The notes: generated from the sequence alone by a model not told the origin. A stretch of 64,000 nucleotides of DNA from CAVVSQ01 sp963848825 (GCA_963848825.1 CAWKFA010000008.1:620001-684000); one strand, 5' to 3'. Shown: positions 1 to 8,768, counted from the first letter of the stretch. Translations and numbers: made by a program.

Positions 1-24
1 ATCAGGCCGGATCGCGACGACACG

Positions 25-963
25 ATGCTGACGGGCTGGCAATCGATGCCGGAAAAGCCGCCGTCCGCTCTGCGTGACGACCAACCGACAGTCGCACGCT
101 TTCTCGCCATGCTGGGCGTGCTCCTGGTCGCGATAGGTGTTCTGGCTCACCTCGCGCCGTCGATGGGTTGGACCTATGCCGTCGGCGCCGGCTGGGGCGC
201 CTTCTTCTTATCGCTCGGCCTGGTGCTGGTCCTCTATCACGCGTTTGTCGATGCGGATGTGCAGTTCCGGCGCGTCTATACCGGCCTCGGCTTGCTGCTG
301 GCGGCGATCGGGGTACTTTTGCGCGTGTTGCCGCTGGGGGGTAGCGTCGGCGCCCTCTTCGTACCCTTTGGCATCTATGCCCTGGCGCTCGCGCTGTTGT
401 TTCTCTTCGCGGTGTTGCGTAACGAAACCAGTCCCACTTTGAAGGCCGGCCTGTTACGCCTGCTGGGTACCCTCGGCGCCGTCATGATTCTGGCGGGAAT
501 CGTCGTGGGCCAGTGGCGGGCAGATTTCTTGGCCGTCGAAGGCGTACTGCTGCTGATCTTGGGGCTGCTTTATGTCACTACCTATATCGGCATGCAGGAT
601 CCAGTCACCGGCGCGGGCTATTACGCGGGCATCCTGCTGGGCGTCGCCGGCGCGGTCTGTGTCCTGGTTACGGTGGTACGCATTTTCATGCCGGTGGCGG
701 AGGCTGCTGCCGGCGATACCTCCGATGGTTTCCTGGTGCCGTCGGGCCTTATCCTGCTGGCGGCGGGATTTACCTACATGGCATTCGCCTTTGGCGTTTG
801 TTCGGACTGGACCCTGCTCGTGCTCGTGCGGCGTGAACTGGCGGCTTTCTTTTATTCGCCCATGGCCTACCTGGTTTTGCTGGCCATGATGTTCGTTGCC
901 TGGATCAATTTCTTTCTCTTCATTCAAAACGTGATGCGCGACGCGGGGCCCAGGGCGGCATGA
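25..963 (+). CDS. GldF-like ABC transporter permease, N-terminal part (frameshifted)
   Basis: Hydrophobic protein with about eight predicted membrane segments. It ends in a stretch (RRELAAFFYSPMAYLVLL) typical of the first helix of ABC-2/GldF-type permeases. The rest of that permease domain is in the next reading frame from 960, so this is the N-terminal half of one split gene. The junction lies near 930-950, close to a GGGGCCC run, and a one-base loss would join the frames. The frame is open back to base 1, so the start could lie upstream; ATG 25 and ATG 46 are both possible. The family exports substrate or drives gliding-type machinery with an ATPase and a GldG-like partner. The GldG-like gene follows, and an ATPase gene would be expected just upstream of the window. 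Confidence 0.75.
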   Translation: MLTGWQSMPEKPPSALRDDQPTVARFLAMLGVLLVAIGVLAHLAPSMGWTYAVGAGWGAFFLSLGLVLVLYHAFVDADVQFRRVYTGLGLLLAAIGVLLRVLPLGGSVGALFVPFGIYALALALLFLFAVLRNETSPTLKAGLLRLLGTLGAVMILAGIVVGQWRADFLAVEGVLLLILGLLYVTTYIGMQDPVTGAGYYAGILLGVAGAVCVLVTVVRIFMPVAEAAAGDTSDGFLVPSGLILLAAGFTYMAFAFGVCSDWTLLVLVRRELAAFFYSPMAYLVLLAMMFVAWINFFLFIQNVMRDAGPRAA

Positions 964-1568
964 TGTTCGAGCCCATCGTCGCCGCCTATGTGCTTAGTTT
1001 CATCCCCTTGATAGCGCAGCTCTTCGTGGTGCCCGTACTCACCATGCGTCTTTTGAGCGAAGAAAAACGCTCCGGGACACTCGAAATGTTGTTGACCGCG
1101 CCGGTGAATGAATCCACCGTCTTGCTAAGCAAGTTCCTGGCCGCCTGGCTTTTCTACCTGCTCACCTGGGTGCCTACCTGGCTCTTTTTGATTGCCTTGC
1201 GCGCGATGGGCGCCGATGAGTTCGATTATCGGCCGGTCCTGAGCTTTTTCTTGGCCCTCATGGGCAGCGGTGCCGGTTTCGTGGCCATGGGACTCTTCTT
1301 CTCCAGCATCACCCGCAATCAGATTATCGCGGCCGTCTTTACCTTCGTGGGCATGACCCTATTTTTGCTCACCGCGATCTTGACGCGGCAGCCCGGCCTT
1401 CAGGGTACGCTCTGGGGCGATGTTTTTTATTACGCCTCTTTTTATGACCTGTGGGAAACGAGCCTGGAAGGGGTGCTGGCGCCGCGCTACCTGGTGTTCC
1501 ATGTTTCCGTGGCCCTCTTTTTCCTCTTTCTGACCGACAAGGTGCTCGAAGCACGCAAGTGGAGCTAA
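960..1568 (+). CDS. GldF-like ABC transporter permease, C-terminal part (frameshifted)
   Basis: Carries the hallmark ABC-2 permease segment VLTMRLLSEEKRSGTLEMLL followed by several membrane helices, and ends with KVLEARKWS. The start is an ATGA overlap with the stop at 961-963, but the domain is cut in the middle of the conserved permease fold. I therefore read the overlap as an accidental frameshift rather than a real coupled start. Reading this frame upstream gives a plausible continuation from about 933. Inserted in the inner membrane; works with an ATPase and the GldG-like protein downstream. Confidence 0.8.
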   Translation: MMFEPIVAAYVLSFIPLIAQLFVVPVLTMRLLSEEKRSGTLEMLLTAPVNESTVLLSKFLAAWLFYLLTWVPTWLFLIALRAMGADEFDYRPVLSFFLALMGSGAGFVAMGLFFSSITRNQIIAAVFTFVGMTLFLLTAILTRQPGLQGTLWGDVFYYASFYDLWETSLEGVLAPRYLVFHVSVALFFLFLTDKVLEARKWS

Positions 1569-1634
1569 AGTCCTGCCCATCGTGCCGCGCCACAAACAGG
1601 TCCTGCCCGGTTTATCTGAGGAGTGTTCACAAAA

Positions 1635-2420
1635 ATGTCCAGTTCTCCGACGCCCGCCCACAACCCCGTGCCTGAATCCGTGGCGGCCAGCAATCGTGCC
1701 TTGGCTTACAGCCTGGTATGGGGCGGCGTGATGATGTTTATTCTCGGCTGGTGGCTGGGAGTAAAGCACGAGGAGCTGTCGCGCCTGGTGGTCTTCGCCT
1801 TTTGGTTCCTGGCCGCCCTGTCCTTCGTCGGCGGCGCCTGGCAATTTCGAACGCTTGCCAGTCCGTTTGTATCGCCTGAATTCAGAGATGCCCTGCTGGC
1901 ACGTCAGCGGAAGGTGCTCGGCACGGGCCTGTTGGTCGGTGGCGTGATTTTGCTGGGATTGGCGGTCTACCTGGGCATCACCTTCAAACTGCTCGCTTTC
2001 GGCGAAGTTGTCGGCTCCTGGTTGGTGGCCAGCGCCGCCATCCTGTGCGGCTGGCGGCTTTCCCGGGGTGGCCCCCAGGAGATGGACTCTTATCCCTTGA
2101 TCGATAGCCTACGCCGCCAGCATGCCCCGGTCGGCCTCTTCATGATTGGCCTGGGCATGGTGCTCGTCATCACCCCGGTTGCCCTCGTCTTTTTGCAAAC
2201 GGTGAGCCAGGACTGGTTGCCGGAAATGATCTGCCTATTTCTCTTCGGTTTCCTCGCGTTTCTGGCCGGCATGCGGCTCGCCTTCACGCCCACCACGGAG
2301 CTGACGACGGCCAAGTTGCGGCTCTTCGTTCTTGTCGTGGGCGGCTTGGCCGGGCTCATCCTGGCTGTCGGCGCCTGGCGCGTGCCGTGGCCTGGCGTGA
2401 CGAAGTATTCGGTGGCATGA
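1635..2420 (+). CDS. GldG-like protein, N-terminal multi-helix part (frameshifted)
   Basis: About 262 residues with six or more predicted membrane segments. The start is ATG 1635, preceded by GAGGAG at about 1618; a GTG at 1623 is in frame but overlaps that ribosome site. The protein ends abruptly at GAWRVPWPGVTKYSVA, while the -1 frame continues with a plausible sequence (WRDEVFGGMRAWQ) and more helices. I infer that 1635-4227 is one gene broken at about 2385 and 2675. Planctomycete GldG-like proteins carry an N-terminal membrane region like this before the soluble GldG/IFT52-like domain. I do not recognise a catalytic motif here. Confidence 0.65.
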   Translation: MSSSPTPAHNPVPESVAASNRALAYSLVWGGVMMFILGWWLGVKHEELSRLVVFAFWFLAALSFVGGAWQFRTLASPFVSPEFRDALLARQRKVLGTGLLVGGVILLGLAVYLGITFKLLAFGEVVGSWLVASAAILCGWRLSRGGPQEMDSYPLIDSLRRQHAPVGLFMIGLGMVLVITPVALVFLQTVSQDWLPEMICLFLFGFLAFLAGMRLAFTPTTELTTAKLRLFVLVVGGLAGLILAVGAWRVPWPGVTKYSVA

Positions 2421-2743
2421 GGGCCTGGCAGGGGGACGTCGGCTGGCACCTCTGGCTGTGCGCCTATGTCGAGCTGATCGGCCTGGCCCTCATGTTCGCC
2501 AGCCTCATGCTGGCCAAGGCCGACATTCGTTCGAACGTCGTGCTGCGGCGCACCCTCTATGGCTACAACGCGTTTTTGACTGGCCTCTTGCTCCTGGCCG
2601 TGCTTGTCGTTCTCAACATTGTCCTGTTCGCGCTTTTCCCTGGCTCCTTCGAGTGGAGCAAGTCGCGCGCGCGCATACGCTCAGCACCAGCAGCAAGAAC
2701 ATGCTCAATAACTTGCGCGAGCCCACCACCATCTATGTGCTGA
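2387..2743 (+). CDS. GldG-like protein, middle membrane fragment (frameshifted)
   Basis: Only about 2387-2675 is real coding sequence. It encodes two membrane helices and a linker ending FALFPGSFEWSKS, the usual lead-in to the soluble GldG domain. After a GCGCGCGC run at about 2669-2678 the frame becomes nonsense, while the next frame gives HTLSTSSKNMLNNLREPTTI, the expected continuation. The initiator GTG 2387 is formal only; the upstream part is the fragment ending at 2420. One missing base at each junction would restore a single protein. Confidence 0.6.
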   Translation: MAWRDEVFGGMRAWQGDVGWHLWLCAYVELIGLALMFASLMLAKADIRSNVVLRRTLYGYNAFLTGLLLLAVLVVLNIVLFALFPGSFEWSKSRARIRSAPAARTCSITCASPPPSMC

Positions 2744-4227
2744 TTCCGCGCGACAACCTCACCGCCGAACTCAGGAACTTTTTGGAGAACTGCCAGAATC
2801 AGTCGGCCAAGATTGAAGTCAAATTCCTGAACCCCAACAAGGATTTTGATGAATATGAGAACCTGGCCAAGCGCTTTCCGGATAGCCTGTCGGGCCGTGT
2901 GAGCCGGGTTGGCGCGGTGGAGCGGGGTATTCTTATCGCTTACGGTGCCTTGCCGACGGATACGACAAAAAAAGTCCCGCACGCCTTCATACCGGCCAGC
3001 CGGCTGGTGGAAACGCAGCCGCTCAACACCAAGGAAGACGGCGTCAAGGGCGTTGCTTTCTTCAAGGGCGAATCCGAAGTGATCAATGAGCTCAGCTTTT
3101 TGGCCCAGGACCGCAAGAAGCGCAAGGTTTATTTTCTGCAAGGCAATGGCGAGCTTGATATCAATGGCGCGGACCCCAAACTGCGCCGCGATTTGCGCGT
3201 GGCAATGGAGCCTTTAGGGTGCGCCACGCTGGTGGGCGGCCTCAAAAAAGAGCAATACGACGTGCAGGGGCTGAGCTTTGCCGAGCAGCTTCCCAAGGAC
3301 AAAACCGCCAACTTGACCTATGCGTCGGAAGTTGGACCGCAAAAGCGCAAGGAAGTACCTGACGATGCCGAGGCCGTGCTGATTGGCGGTCCCTCGTCCC
3401 CCCTCGGCACCACGATCCTCGAAGCGCTGGAGAGATACATGGATCGCGGCGGCAAGCTGCTGGTATTTCTCGATATCGTGGTCGATGTCAAGAATGAGGC
3501 GCTCAAAACGTCGGGCCTTGAGGACTTTTTGCGCAAGTACGGTGTTGTGGTCGGCAAAGAATTCGCCATGCGCGTGCCAAGCCCTGGCGACCCGCGTGAG
3601 GTGTTCGGCACCGTCCCTCCCGACACGAGTAATGAGCTGGCCAAGAACTTTGTCGGCGAGCCCCTGGGCCTGAGTACCGTCCGCGTCGTCCGGCCCGAGG
3701 CGTCCGCGCAAAAATACAAGGTCGATGTTCTTTTACAGCTTGATACGCGCGACCGCACCATTCCCAGCCCGCAGCTCTACTGGGAAGAGACCGCCCTCCA
3801 GGCCGTGGTCAGCCCGGAAAAATACGTCCTCGACCTGGCACGGCAAGGAATTTTGAAAGAGCGGATCAGCTCGGAGCCGATTCCCGTGGCGGTGGCGGTG
3901 TCCGACAAGCTGCTCGATCCAGGCAGCGGCAAGGAGAGTTTCAAGCCGCGTTTGGTCGTTTTCGGCGACGCCGAAATGATCTCGAACGCGGGCATCATGG
4001 ACCGGGAGGCGGGCGGCGATATGGCTTTTGCCTGGACGGCCGCGGCACTCGACTGGCTGTCCGCCAAGAAGACAGGGCTGGGCGGGCCGCGCCCGCGTGA
4101 GACGATGTCCTATACCATCAATCCGCAAAAAGTGAACGTCAACCGGCTGGCTTATCTGCCCGGTTGGCTCATGACGCTGACCATCCTGAGCCTGGGCGCG
4201 GGCATCTGGATCGTGCGGCGGCGCTAG
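2701..4227 (+). CDS. GldG-like ABC-type uncharacterised transport auxiliary protein, C-terminal part
   Basis: Soluble GldG/IFT52-like domain. Homologous sequence begins a few codons before ATG 2701, at about 2677. The fragment has the family's REPTTIYVL opening, a central GGPSSPLGTTILEALERYMD segment, a VVFGDAEMISN segment, and a single C-terminal membrane helix followed by arginines (GIWIVRRR). Family members sit beside GldF-type permeases and lie mostly on the outer face of the inner membrane. In Bacteroidetes they support gliding; in planctomycetes the role is unknown. The DUF4340 gene 84 bases downstream is the usual third member. Confidence 0.8.
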   Translation: MLNNLREPTTIYVLIPRDNLTAELRNFLENCQNQSAKIEVKFLNPNKDFDEYENLAKRFPDSLSGRVSRVGAVERGILIAYGALPTDTTKKVPHAFIPASRLVETQPLNTKEDGVKGVAFFKGESEVINELSFLAQDRKKRKVYFLQGNGELDINGADPKLRRDLRVAMEPLGCATLVGGLKKEQYDVQGLSFAEQLPKDKTANLTYASEVGPQKRKEVPDDAEAVLIGGPSSPLGTTILEALERYMDRGGKLLVFLDIVVDVKNEALKTSGLEDFLRKYGVVVGKEFAMRVPSPGDPREVFGTVPPDTSNELAKNFVGEPLGLSTVRVVRPEASAQKYKVDVLLQLDTRDRTIPSPQLYWEETALQAVVSPEKYVLDLARQGILKERISSEPIPVAVAVSDKLLDPGSGKESFKPRLVVFGDAEMISNAGIMDREAGGDMAFAWTAAALDWLSAKKTGLGGPRPRETMSYTINPQKVNVNRLAYLPGWLMTLTILSLGAGIWIVRRR

Positions 4228-4311
4228 TCGCAAGCAGGACGAACGGGCGACGTCCATGGGCACAGAGCAGTTTGCCAGGGTCAGCGAGGCTATCAAGGAG
4301 TTTGCACACCG

Positions 4312-7017
4312 ATGAATTTTCGCAGCACCACGATGTTGTTTGGCCTGCTCCTGGGGATGCTTTGGCTCTTTGGGCTGACGGTCGCGCACAAGAAGACGGC
4401 TGTCGATGCCAGTTATCTTCTGCCCACACTGCAGGCCAATCCGGATGTTGTCATCGACTCGGTGACCATCGAACGCCGCGTCAAGGGCAAGGAGCCCGAG
4501 GCTTTTCAGTTCACCAAGGAAAACGATGTCTGGACGCTCAAGGTGCCGAATGTGCAAACGTCGGTGAAGCTGGATACCTTTCGGGTCGATCAGATTGTCA
4601 ACCAGATCAAGGACGCGCGGCGTAGCGATGAGGCCACCGTCACGACCGCGCTGGCGACCTACGACCTGACGAATCCCGCGACCGTCGTGACGCTCCGGGG
4701 ACAGGCCAAGGGTAAGCCCAGGCATGAATGGAAGTTCAACATCGGCAAGGAAAGCGCTGACCAGGCCCTCATGTTCGTCAATACTTCCGATCTGCCGAGC
4801 AAAGTTTATGGCGTCCAGAAGAACAACGTGGACAGTGTGCTTTTCAAGGACCCCAATCACTTGCGCTCCCGGCGCATTTTCGAGTTCAACGACGTGGCGG
4901 CGCAGACGGTTGCCATCAAGGCCGGCAGTGCGGAGCTGGAGCTGAAGAAGGGGGAGGACGCCACCTGGCGTTTCGAGAAGCCCGCCCTTGGCCTGGCGGA
5001 CTATGAAGGCCAGCCAGCCCCCAAGGACCTTCCGCCCGGCGCCAAGATGCCGGATGCCGGCGGCGTCAAGGGCCTCTTGAACGCGATCGCGACGATGCGC
5101 GTCGATTCGGATGAGGATTTCGTGCCGCTCAGCGATACCAAGCTCGACACCTATGGACTGGCGGAGGGCAAGGAAAGCATGCTCATTCAGGTTGGCGCCA
5201 ACAAGGACCGGACGGACAAGAAAGACGTGTCCAGGGAAACCCTGGCCATCGGCAGCGCCATCAAGGACAAGAACCAGGTTTATGCCCGCCTGGTCGGCGA
5301 CCAGGGGATTTTCAAGCTGAACAGCAAGTTGCTGGAGCCGATCAAGGCGGCCTTGCAAAACCCCGGCGCCCTGCGCAGCATGGACCTGGTCAGCCTGGAC
5401 GCCAAGAAGGTGGACGCACTGGTCGTGGAGCAGAAAGCGGACAAGATTACCCTGCTTCATCCCGAAGGCAAGCCCTGGGAAGTACAAGCGGGCCCGGGCA
5501 AGCTCCAGAAGGCCAATGACGCCGCCGTCCAGGCAATTCTGGAGGCGCTGCAGACCAAGCGGCCGATCGTGAGGTTCTACGATGGCGACGATTACAAGAA
5601 GCTGGACGCGGAGATGAAGGCACCGGCCGTTGTCCTGACTGTTTATCTGGACGGGCTCGACGAGGGCAAGAAAGAAGGGGACAAGAAAGAGCCGGCCAAG
5701 GACAAAAAAGAAGCCATCCCGGACGCCACGCTGCGCCTCAAAAAAGACGCCAAGCCCGCCGTGACGCTGCGTTTTGGGGAGGCCGACAAGGAGAATGTGA
5801 ATGTCGAACGGGTCATGGCCGACGGGACCACCAGCCGCTTCAAGTTGCCACGCACCTTTCTCGACAAGGTGGTGCCGGGCGATCTTGCCCTCGCTTTTCT
5901 TGACCCCACGCTGCCGGCGTTCACGGCTGGCGAGATCTACGAGCTGACCATAGCGCGGGAAAAGGACAAGCTTGACATCGAGAAGGGCTGGGGCGACAAG
6001 AGCGAGCGCTGGTTCTTCAAGGAAAGCCCAGGCGCCCAGGGCAAGGACCCAACCGACGCGGCCAACACCGCCCAGCTCGTCAAAAACCTGTCGGCGCTGT
6101 CGGCCAAGAAATGGCTGCGGTGCATCGATCCCAAGGAGGACCTGGACAAGTTCGGCCTCAAGAAACCGGCCCTCGAAGTCACCTTGATGGTGCGTAAAAA
6201 CCAGCCGCAAGCCATGGCGATTCTCGCGGGCATGCTGGCGGCACCCTCCGAATGGCGCGGCATCCAGGCAGGCCTGACGGCCATCGCCATGAGCGTGGCC
6301 GGCCCGGTGGACAAGATCGTGCTCAAAATCGGCAAGGACACGGAAGACGACAAGGACAAGCCCGCGGTCTATGCCCTGCGCAGCGACAAGGACTTTTTGT
6401 TCCTCTTGCCGGCCGACCTGGTCCGCACGCTTCGCGAAGCCGATTTGCACGACCGCTCCAGCGTGGTCCTGGCCCAACCACTCGTGGGCGCGGCGCTGGT
6501 CGCTCTAGAAATAGGCGAGCCGCTCAACCTGCTCCTGGGAGCGTCGCCGCTGGCAACCAATCAGGTGCAAAGTTTCGATGCCTCGAAGGTCAAGGACATC
6601 AAGGTGGCCCTGCGCACCCACAATGAACTGCGCACCTTCGCCTTCGAACGCGATCCGCTGAATAAAAAAGACTGGCGCGACCTCTCCGGCCTCCAGGAAT
6701 TTAACCTCGATCCGGCCAAGATCAACCAGTTGTTGAGCGACCTGGCCAGCCTGAAGGCCGCCCGCTGGGTAACCATCGCTGGCGGAGTAAAAGGGGATCA
6801 AAAGCTGACGCCCAAGAACGCAACCCTCCGCCTGGCCCTGTCACTCGAAGACGGCAAAACGGTCATATTGACGGTAGGCACACTTTTCGAAGGCCTCGGC
6901 TATTACGCCCACACCAGCGAACTACCCGACGCGGTATTCATGCTGGCGCCGGCTCAAATCGAACCCCTCCTCCAGGGCCCCGCCTATTTCGGCAAGGAAA
7001 GACTCGCCGCGAATTGA
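4312..7017 (+). CDS. DUF4340 domain protein (GldG-associated)
   Basis: 901 residues, uninterrupted. Start ATG 4312 has AAGGAG 11 bases upstream. An N-terminal anchor helix (about residues 8-25) is followed by a large charged extracytoplasmic region with repeated DUF4340-type units, roughly residues 40-260, 340-560 and 680-890. Several units contain the pattern 'D...YGL/FGL.....P...V'. DUF4340 proteins are consistently encoded next to GldF/GldG-like transporters, as here, so a role as a periplasmic partner of that complex is likely. The exact function is unknown. The long minus-strand frame opposite is an artefact of codon composition. Confidence 0.85.
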   Translation: MNFRSTTMLFGLLLGMLWLFGLTVAHKKTAVDASYLLPTLQANPDVVIDSVTIERRVKGKEPEAFQFTKENDVWTLKVPNVQTSVKLDTFRVDQIVNQIKDARRSDEATVTTALATYDLTNPATVVTLRGQAKGKPRHEWKFNIGKESADQALMFVNTSDLPSKVYGVQKNNVDSVLFKDPNHLRSRRIFEFNDVAAQTVAIKAGSAELELKKGEDATWRFEKPALGLADYEGQPAPKDLPPGAKMPDAGGVKGLLNAIATMRVDSDEDFVPLSDTKLDTYGLAEGKESMLIQVGANKDRTDKKDVSRETLAIGSAIKDKNQVYARLVGDQGIFKLNSKLLEPIKAALQNPGALRSMDLVSLDAKKVDALVVEQKADKITLLHPEGKPWEVQAGPGKLQKANDAAVQAILEALQTKRPIVRFYDGDDYKKLDAEMKAPAVVLTVYLDGLDEGKKEGDKKEPAKDKKEAIPDATLRLKKDAKPAVTLRFGEADKENVNVERVMADGTTSRFKLPRTFLDKVVPGDLALAFLDPTLPAFTAGEIYELTIAREKDKLDIEKGWGDKSERWFFKESPGAQGKDPTDAANTAQLVKNLSALSAKKWLRCIDPKEDLDKFGLKKPALEVTLMVRKNQPQAMAILAGMLAAPSEWRGIQAGLTAIAMSVAGPVDKIVLKIGKDTEDDKDKPAVYALRSDKDFLFLLPADLVRTLREADLHDRSSVVLAQPLVGAALVALEIGEPLNLLLGASPLATNQVQSFDASKVKDIKVALRTHNELRTFAFERDPLNKKDWRDLSGLQEFNLDPAKINQLLSDLASLKAARWVTIAGGVKGDQKLTPKNATLRLALSLEDGKTVILTVGTLFEGLGYYAHTSELPDAVFMLAPAQIEPLLQGPAYFGKERLAAN

Positions 7018-7040
7018 TGGCCCTGTAGGGTGACGGCCCT

Positions 7041-7076
7041 GTAGGGTGGTGTCAAGCGTACTCGCGCTGACCCACC
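7041..7076. repeat. Intergenic hairpin repeat, GGGTGG..CCACC family, copy 1
   Basis: GTAGGGTGGTGTCAAGCG followed by TACTCGCGCTGACCCACC can fold into an imperfect hairpin. The same sequence with few changes recurs at 58006-58040. Just before it, GGCCCTGTAGGGTGAC is partly duplicated (7018-7047). This is a REP-like intergenic element. It sits right after the DUF4340 gene and might also act as a transcription terminator. Confidence 0.6.
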
Positions 7077-7698
7077 GCTAACAAAATCCAGACCTGGGTC
7101 GGTGTCTTGTGCATTTCGCTGGGTGATCGAGGTGCCCGATCATGCAACCCCTTCCATCTCCGGTGGCGTGGGCCAAACCAAGAGAAGAGCGTTTTCTGGC
7201 ACGATCAGGTAGGCCCCAACGTAGTAAAGAGCGAAGCCGAAGCCAGCTGGTGATGCGATCAATAGAGCTCGTTGAAAGCTTGCCTTAAAAAACGCTTGCC
7301 GCCGAAAACAAGAGAAGGTCAGAACGTGAGCATGGCGTGTAAAAATGGTATGTATGCACCCTCCGGTACACCCCCTCCGTGACGCATACCATTTTGCATA
7401 GCATTTGGCATGGCATTTTGCCATGCGGCGGGACTGCGTTGCAAACAATTTCGCATAACAAATTTACGAACGCCCTGGCGGAACGCCCGCCGGGTTTGGA
7501 GGTATCCGATGCAGCGCCGGGTGAAACCATGAAGGAGGCCGAAGCCGACTGGTGGAGTCCTTTGAGTGCGTGGTAAACCTACCAGCCTCGCATCTTTCCC
7601 GCGGCGCTGTCCCTGGATGGCTCGCTCGTGTCCCAAGCGCGTATACAGGCACAGTTTCATTCGCAACCCGTGACGACAAAGCACTTTAACACCGTATT
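7077..7698. other. Non-coding stretch, no gene recognised
   Basis: No reading frame here looks like a protein. The minus-strand frames at 7140-7684 overlap one another and have no recognisable features. The tract holds a small palindrome, GGCATGGCA-ttt-TGCCATGC, at about 7407-7426. I see no tRNA or known RNA element. Confidence 0.4.
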
Positions 7699-7733
7699 TT
7701 TTCCGTGTCTGACAGATTGGTGAGACACGGAAA
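7699..7733. repeat. Perfect 11-bp hairpin
   Basis: TTTCCGTGTCT at about 7700 and AGACACGGAAA ending at about 7733 are exact reverse complements around a 12-base loop. It could be a terminator-like structure or the edge of a small repeat. No poly-T tract follows it on either strand. Confidence 0.5.
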
Positions 7734-7918
7734 GGCCCGACGGCACCGATTACCGCGCCCTTGCCGACGCCCTCGCCCTAGATTGCGAACACGGCCGGCT
7801 GGCCATTGACCTGGTCTTGGCCGATTCTGAAGACCCGCAAATGGCCTTGAAAATCTTCCGCGCGTGGACTCCCTCCGCCACCCAGCCGCGCCAAGCTGCT
7901 CGCGCGTTGCTGTGGTGA
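7724..7918 (+). pseudogene. Possible C-terminal gene remnant beside the RAYT element
   Basis: An open frame of 64 codons with no start codon near its beginning, stopping at 7916-7918. The translation (DYRALADALALDCEHGRLAI ... MALKIFRAW) has normal protein composition and local codon bias. It begins directly after a stop and inside a hairpin, and ends about 28 bases before the left inverted repeat of the RAYT element. It could be the tail of a gene truncated by rearrangement, or chance. I do not recognise the family. Confidence 0.25.
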
Positions 7919-7945
7919 AATGTCAGTTGGGGTGTCGTGGGGAAA

Positions 7946-8712
7946 AAAAGGGGACGCGGACAGTTAACCTTGACGAAGGCCATTGTATTGGCTAGCTTGA
8001 AGCGATGCCACGTCAACCTCGTGCTGCTCCTGGTGGTTATGTGTACCATGCGATCAACCGGGCGGTGGTGCGCCTGCCGCTTTTGCAGAAGGACGGTGAT
8101 TATCAAGCCTTCGAGCGAGTGCTGGTTGAGGCCATGGCGAAACATCCGGTTAGGCTCTTGAGTTATTGTTTAATGCCCAATCATTGGCATTTTGTCCTGT
8201 GGCCACGCGCTGATCACGAGATGACAAACTTCCTGCGTTGGCTGACTCATACGCATACCCAACGTTGGCACGCGCATTATCACACTGCGGGCACTGGGCA
8301 CGTGTATCAGGGACGTTTCCGGGCTTTTCCGATTCAAGAGGACGATCATCTCTATACGGTGCTGCGCTACGTCGAGCGCAATGCGTTGCGTGCCGGCTTG
8401 GTGGAGCGCGCCGAGCAATGGCGCTGGTCGAGTCTGTATCATCGACATGCCGGTGAGAATGATCCGATCCGGCCCCTGCTACAGGACTGGCCTTTACCCT
8501 ATCCTAAAGATTGGCTGCAACGGGTCAACAAGCCGGAAACCGAAGCCGAGTTAGAGGCCGTACGCGTGGCGGTGGATCGCAGCCAACCGTTCGGTTCGGA
8601 AACCTGGCAAAAGCGCACGGGCAAGAAGTTGAACCTAGCATACACGTTCCGCAAACCCGGACGCCCAAAAAAGAACGCCATCGGTTAATCAAAACTGTCC
8701 GCGTCCCCTTTT
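7946..8712 (+). mobile_element. RAYT element bounded by perfect 20-bp inverted repeats
   Basis: AAAAGGGGACGCGGACAGTT at 7946-7965 is exactly repeated in inverse orientation at 8693-8712 (AACTGTCCGCGTCCCCTTTT). The pair encloses one transposase gene. Outside the right repeat come two more CCCCCCTTTT-like runs and a half copy of the GGGGTC hairpin repeat. RAYTs (REP-associated tyrosine transposases, single-domain HUH/Y1 enzymes) are typically flanked by the palindromic repeats they recognise. The boundaries given are those of the inverted repeats only. Confidence 0.75.
8005..8688 (+). CDS. REP-associated tyrosine transposase (RAYT, Y1_Tnp/IS200-like)
   Basis: 227 residues. Y1 HUH nuclease: N-terminal PRQPRAAPGGYVYHAINRAV, the metal-binding HUH motif in YCLMPNHWHFVLWP (about residues 53-66), and the catalytic-tyrosine helix LYTVLRYVERNALRAGLV (about residues 113-130). 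A basic C-terminus (FRKPGRPKKN) is usual for the group. It cuts single-stranded palindromic DNA to mobilise REP-type repeats. The gene lies alone between perfect inverted repeats. All key residues are present, so it may be active. The start ATG 8005 has no obvious ribosome site. Confidence 0.92.
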   Translation: MPRQPRAAPGGYVYHAINRAVVRLPLLQKDGDYQAFERVLVEAMAKHPVRLLSYCLMPNHWHFVLWPRADHEMTNFLRWLTHTHTQRWHAHYHTAGTGHVYQGRFRAFPIQEDDHLYTVLRYVERNALRAGLVERAEQWRWSSLYHRHAGENDPIRPLLQDWPLPYPKDWLQRVNKPETEAELEAVRVAVDRSQPFGSETWQKRTGKKLNLAYTFRKPGRPKKNAIG

Positions 8713-8730
8713 CCCCCCTTTTCCCCCCTC

Positions 8731-8760
8731 GGGGTCTGACCCCTTTTTCAACGGGCTGCT
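8731..8760. repeat. GGGGTC hairpin repeat, right-half copy
   Basis: GGGGTCTGACCCCTTTTTCA plus ACGGGCTGCT matches, base for base, the right arm of the full element at 11449-11552. Only this half is present, next to the right end of the RAYT element. That suggests this palindrome family is linked to the transposase. Confidence 0.7.
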
Positions 8761-8768
8761 ATATCTCG

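Noticed and set aside
933..963. Programmed -1 ribosomal frameshift in the ABC permease gene
   Set aside because: No canonical slippery heptamer with a downstream structure is evident, and the same kind of break affects more than twenty unrelated genes in both directions.
3733..6477. Very long (914-codon) open frame on the minus strand opposite the GldG-like and DUF4340 genes
   Set aside because: It mirrors the codon pattern of a real high-GC gene, shows no protein family features and lies antisense to well-supported coding sequence.
7140..7684. Overlapping minus-strand frames of 70-120 codons upstream of the RAYT
   Set aside because: No ribosome sites, no family features and several mutually overlapping frames of similar length; best taken as non-coding.
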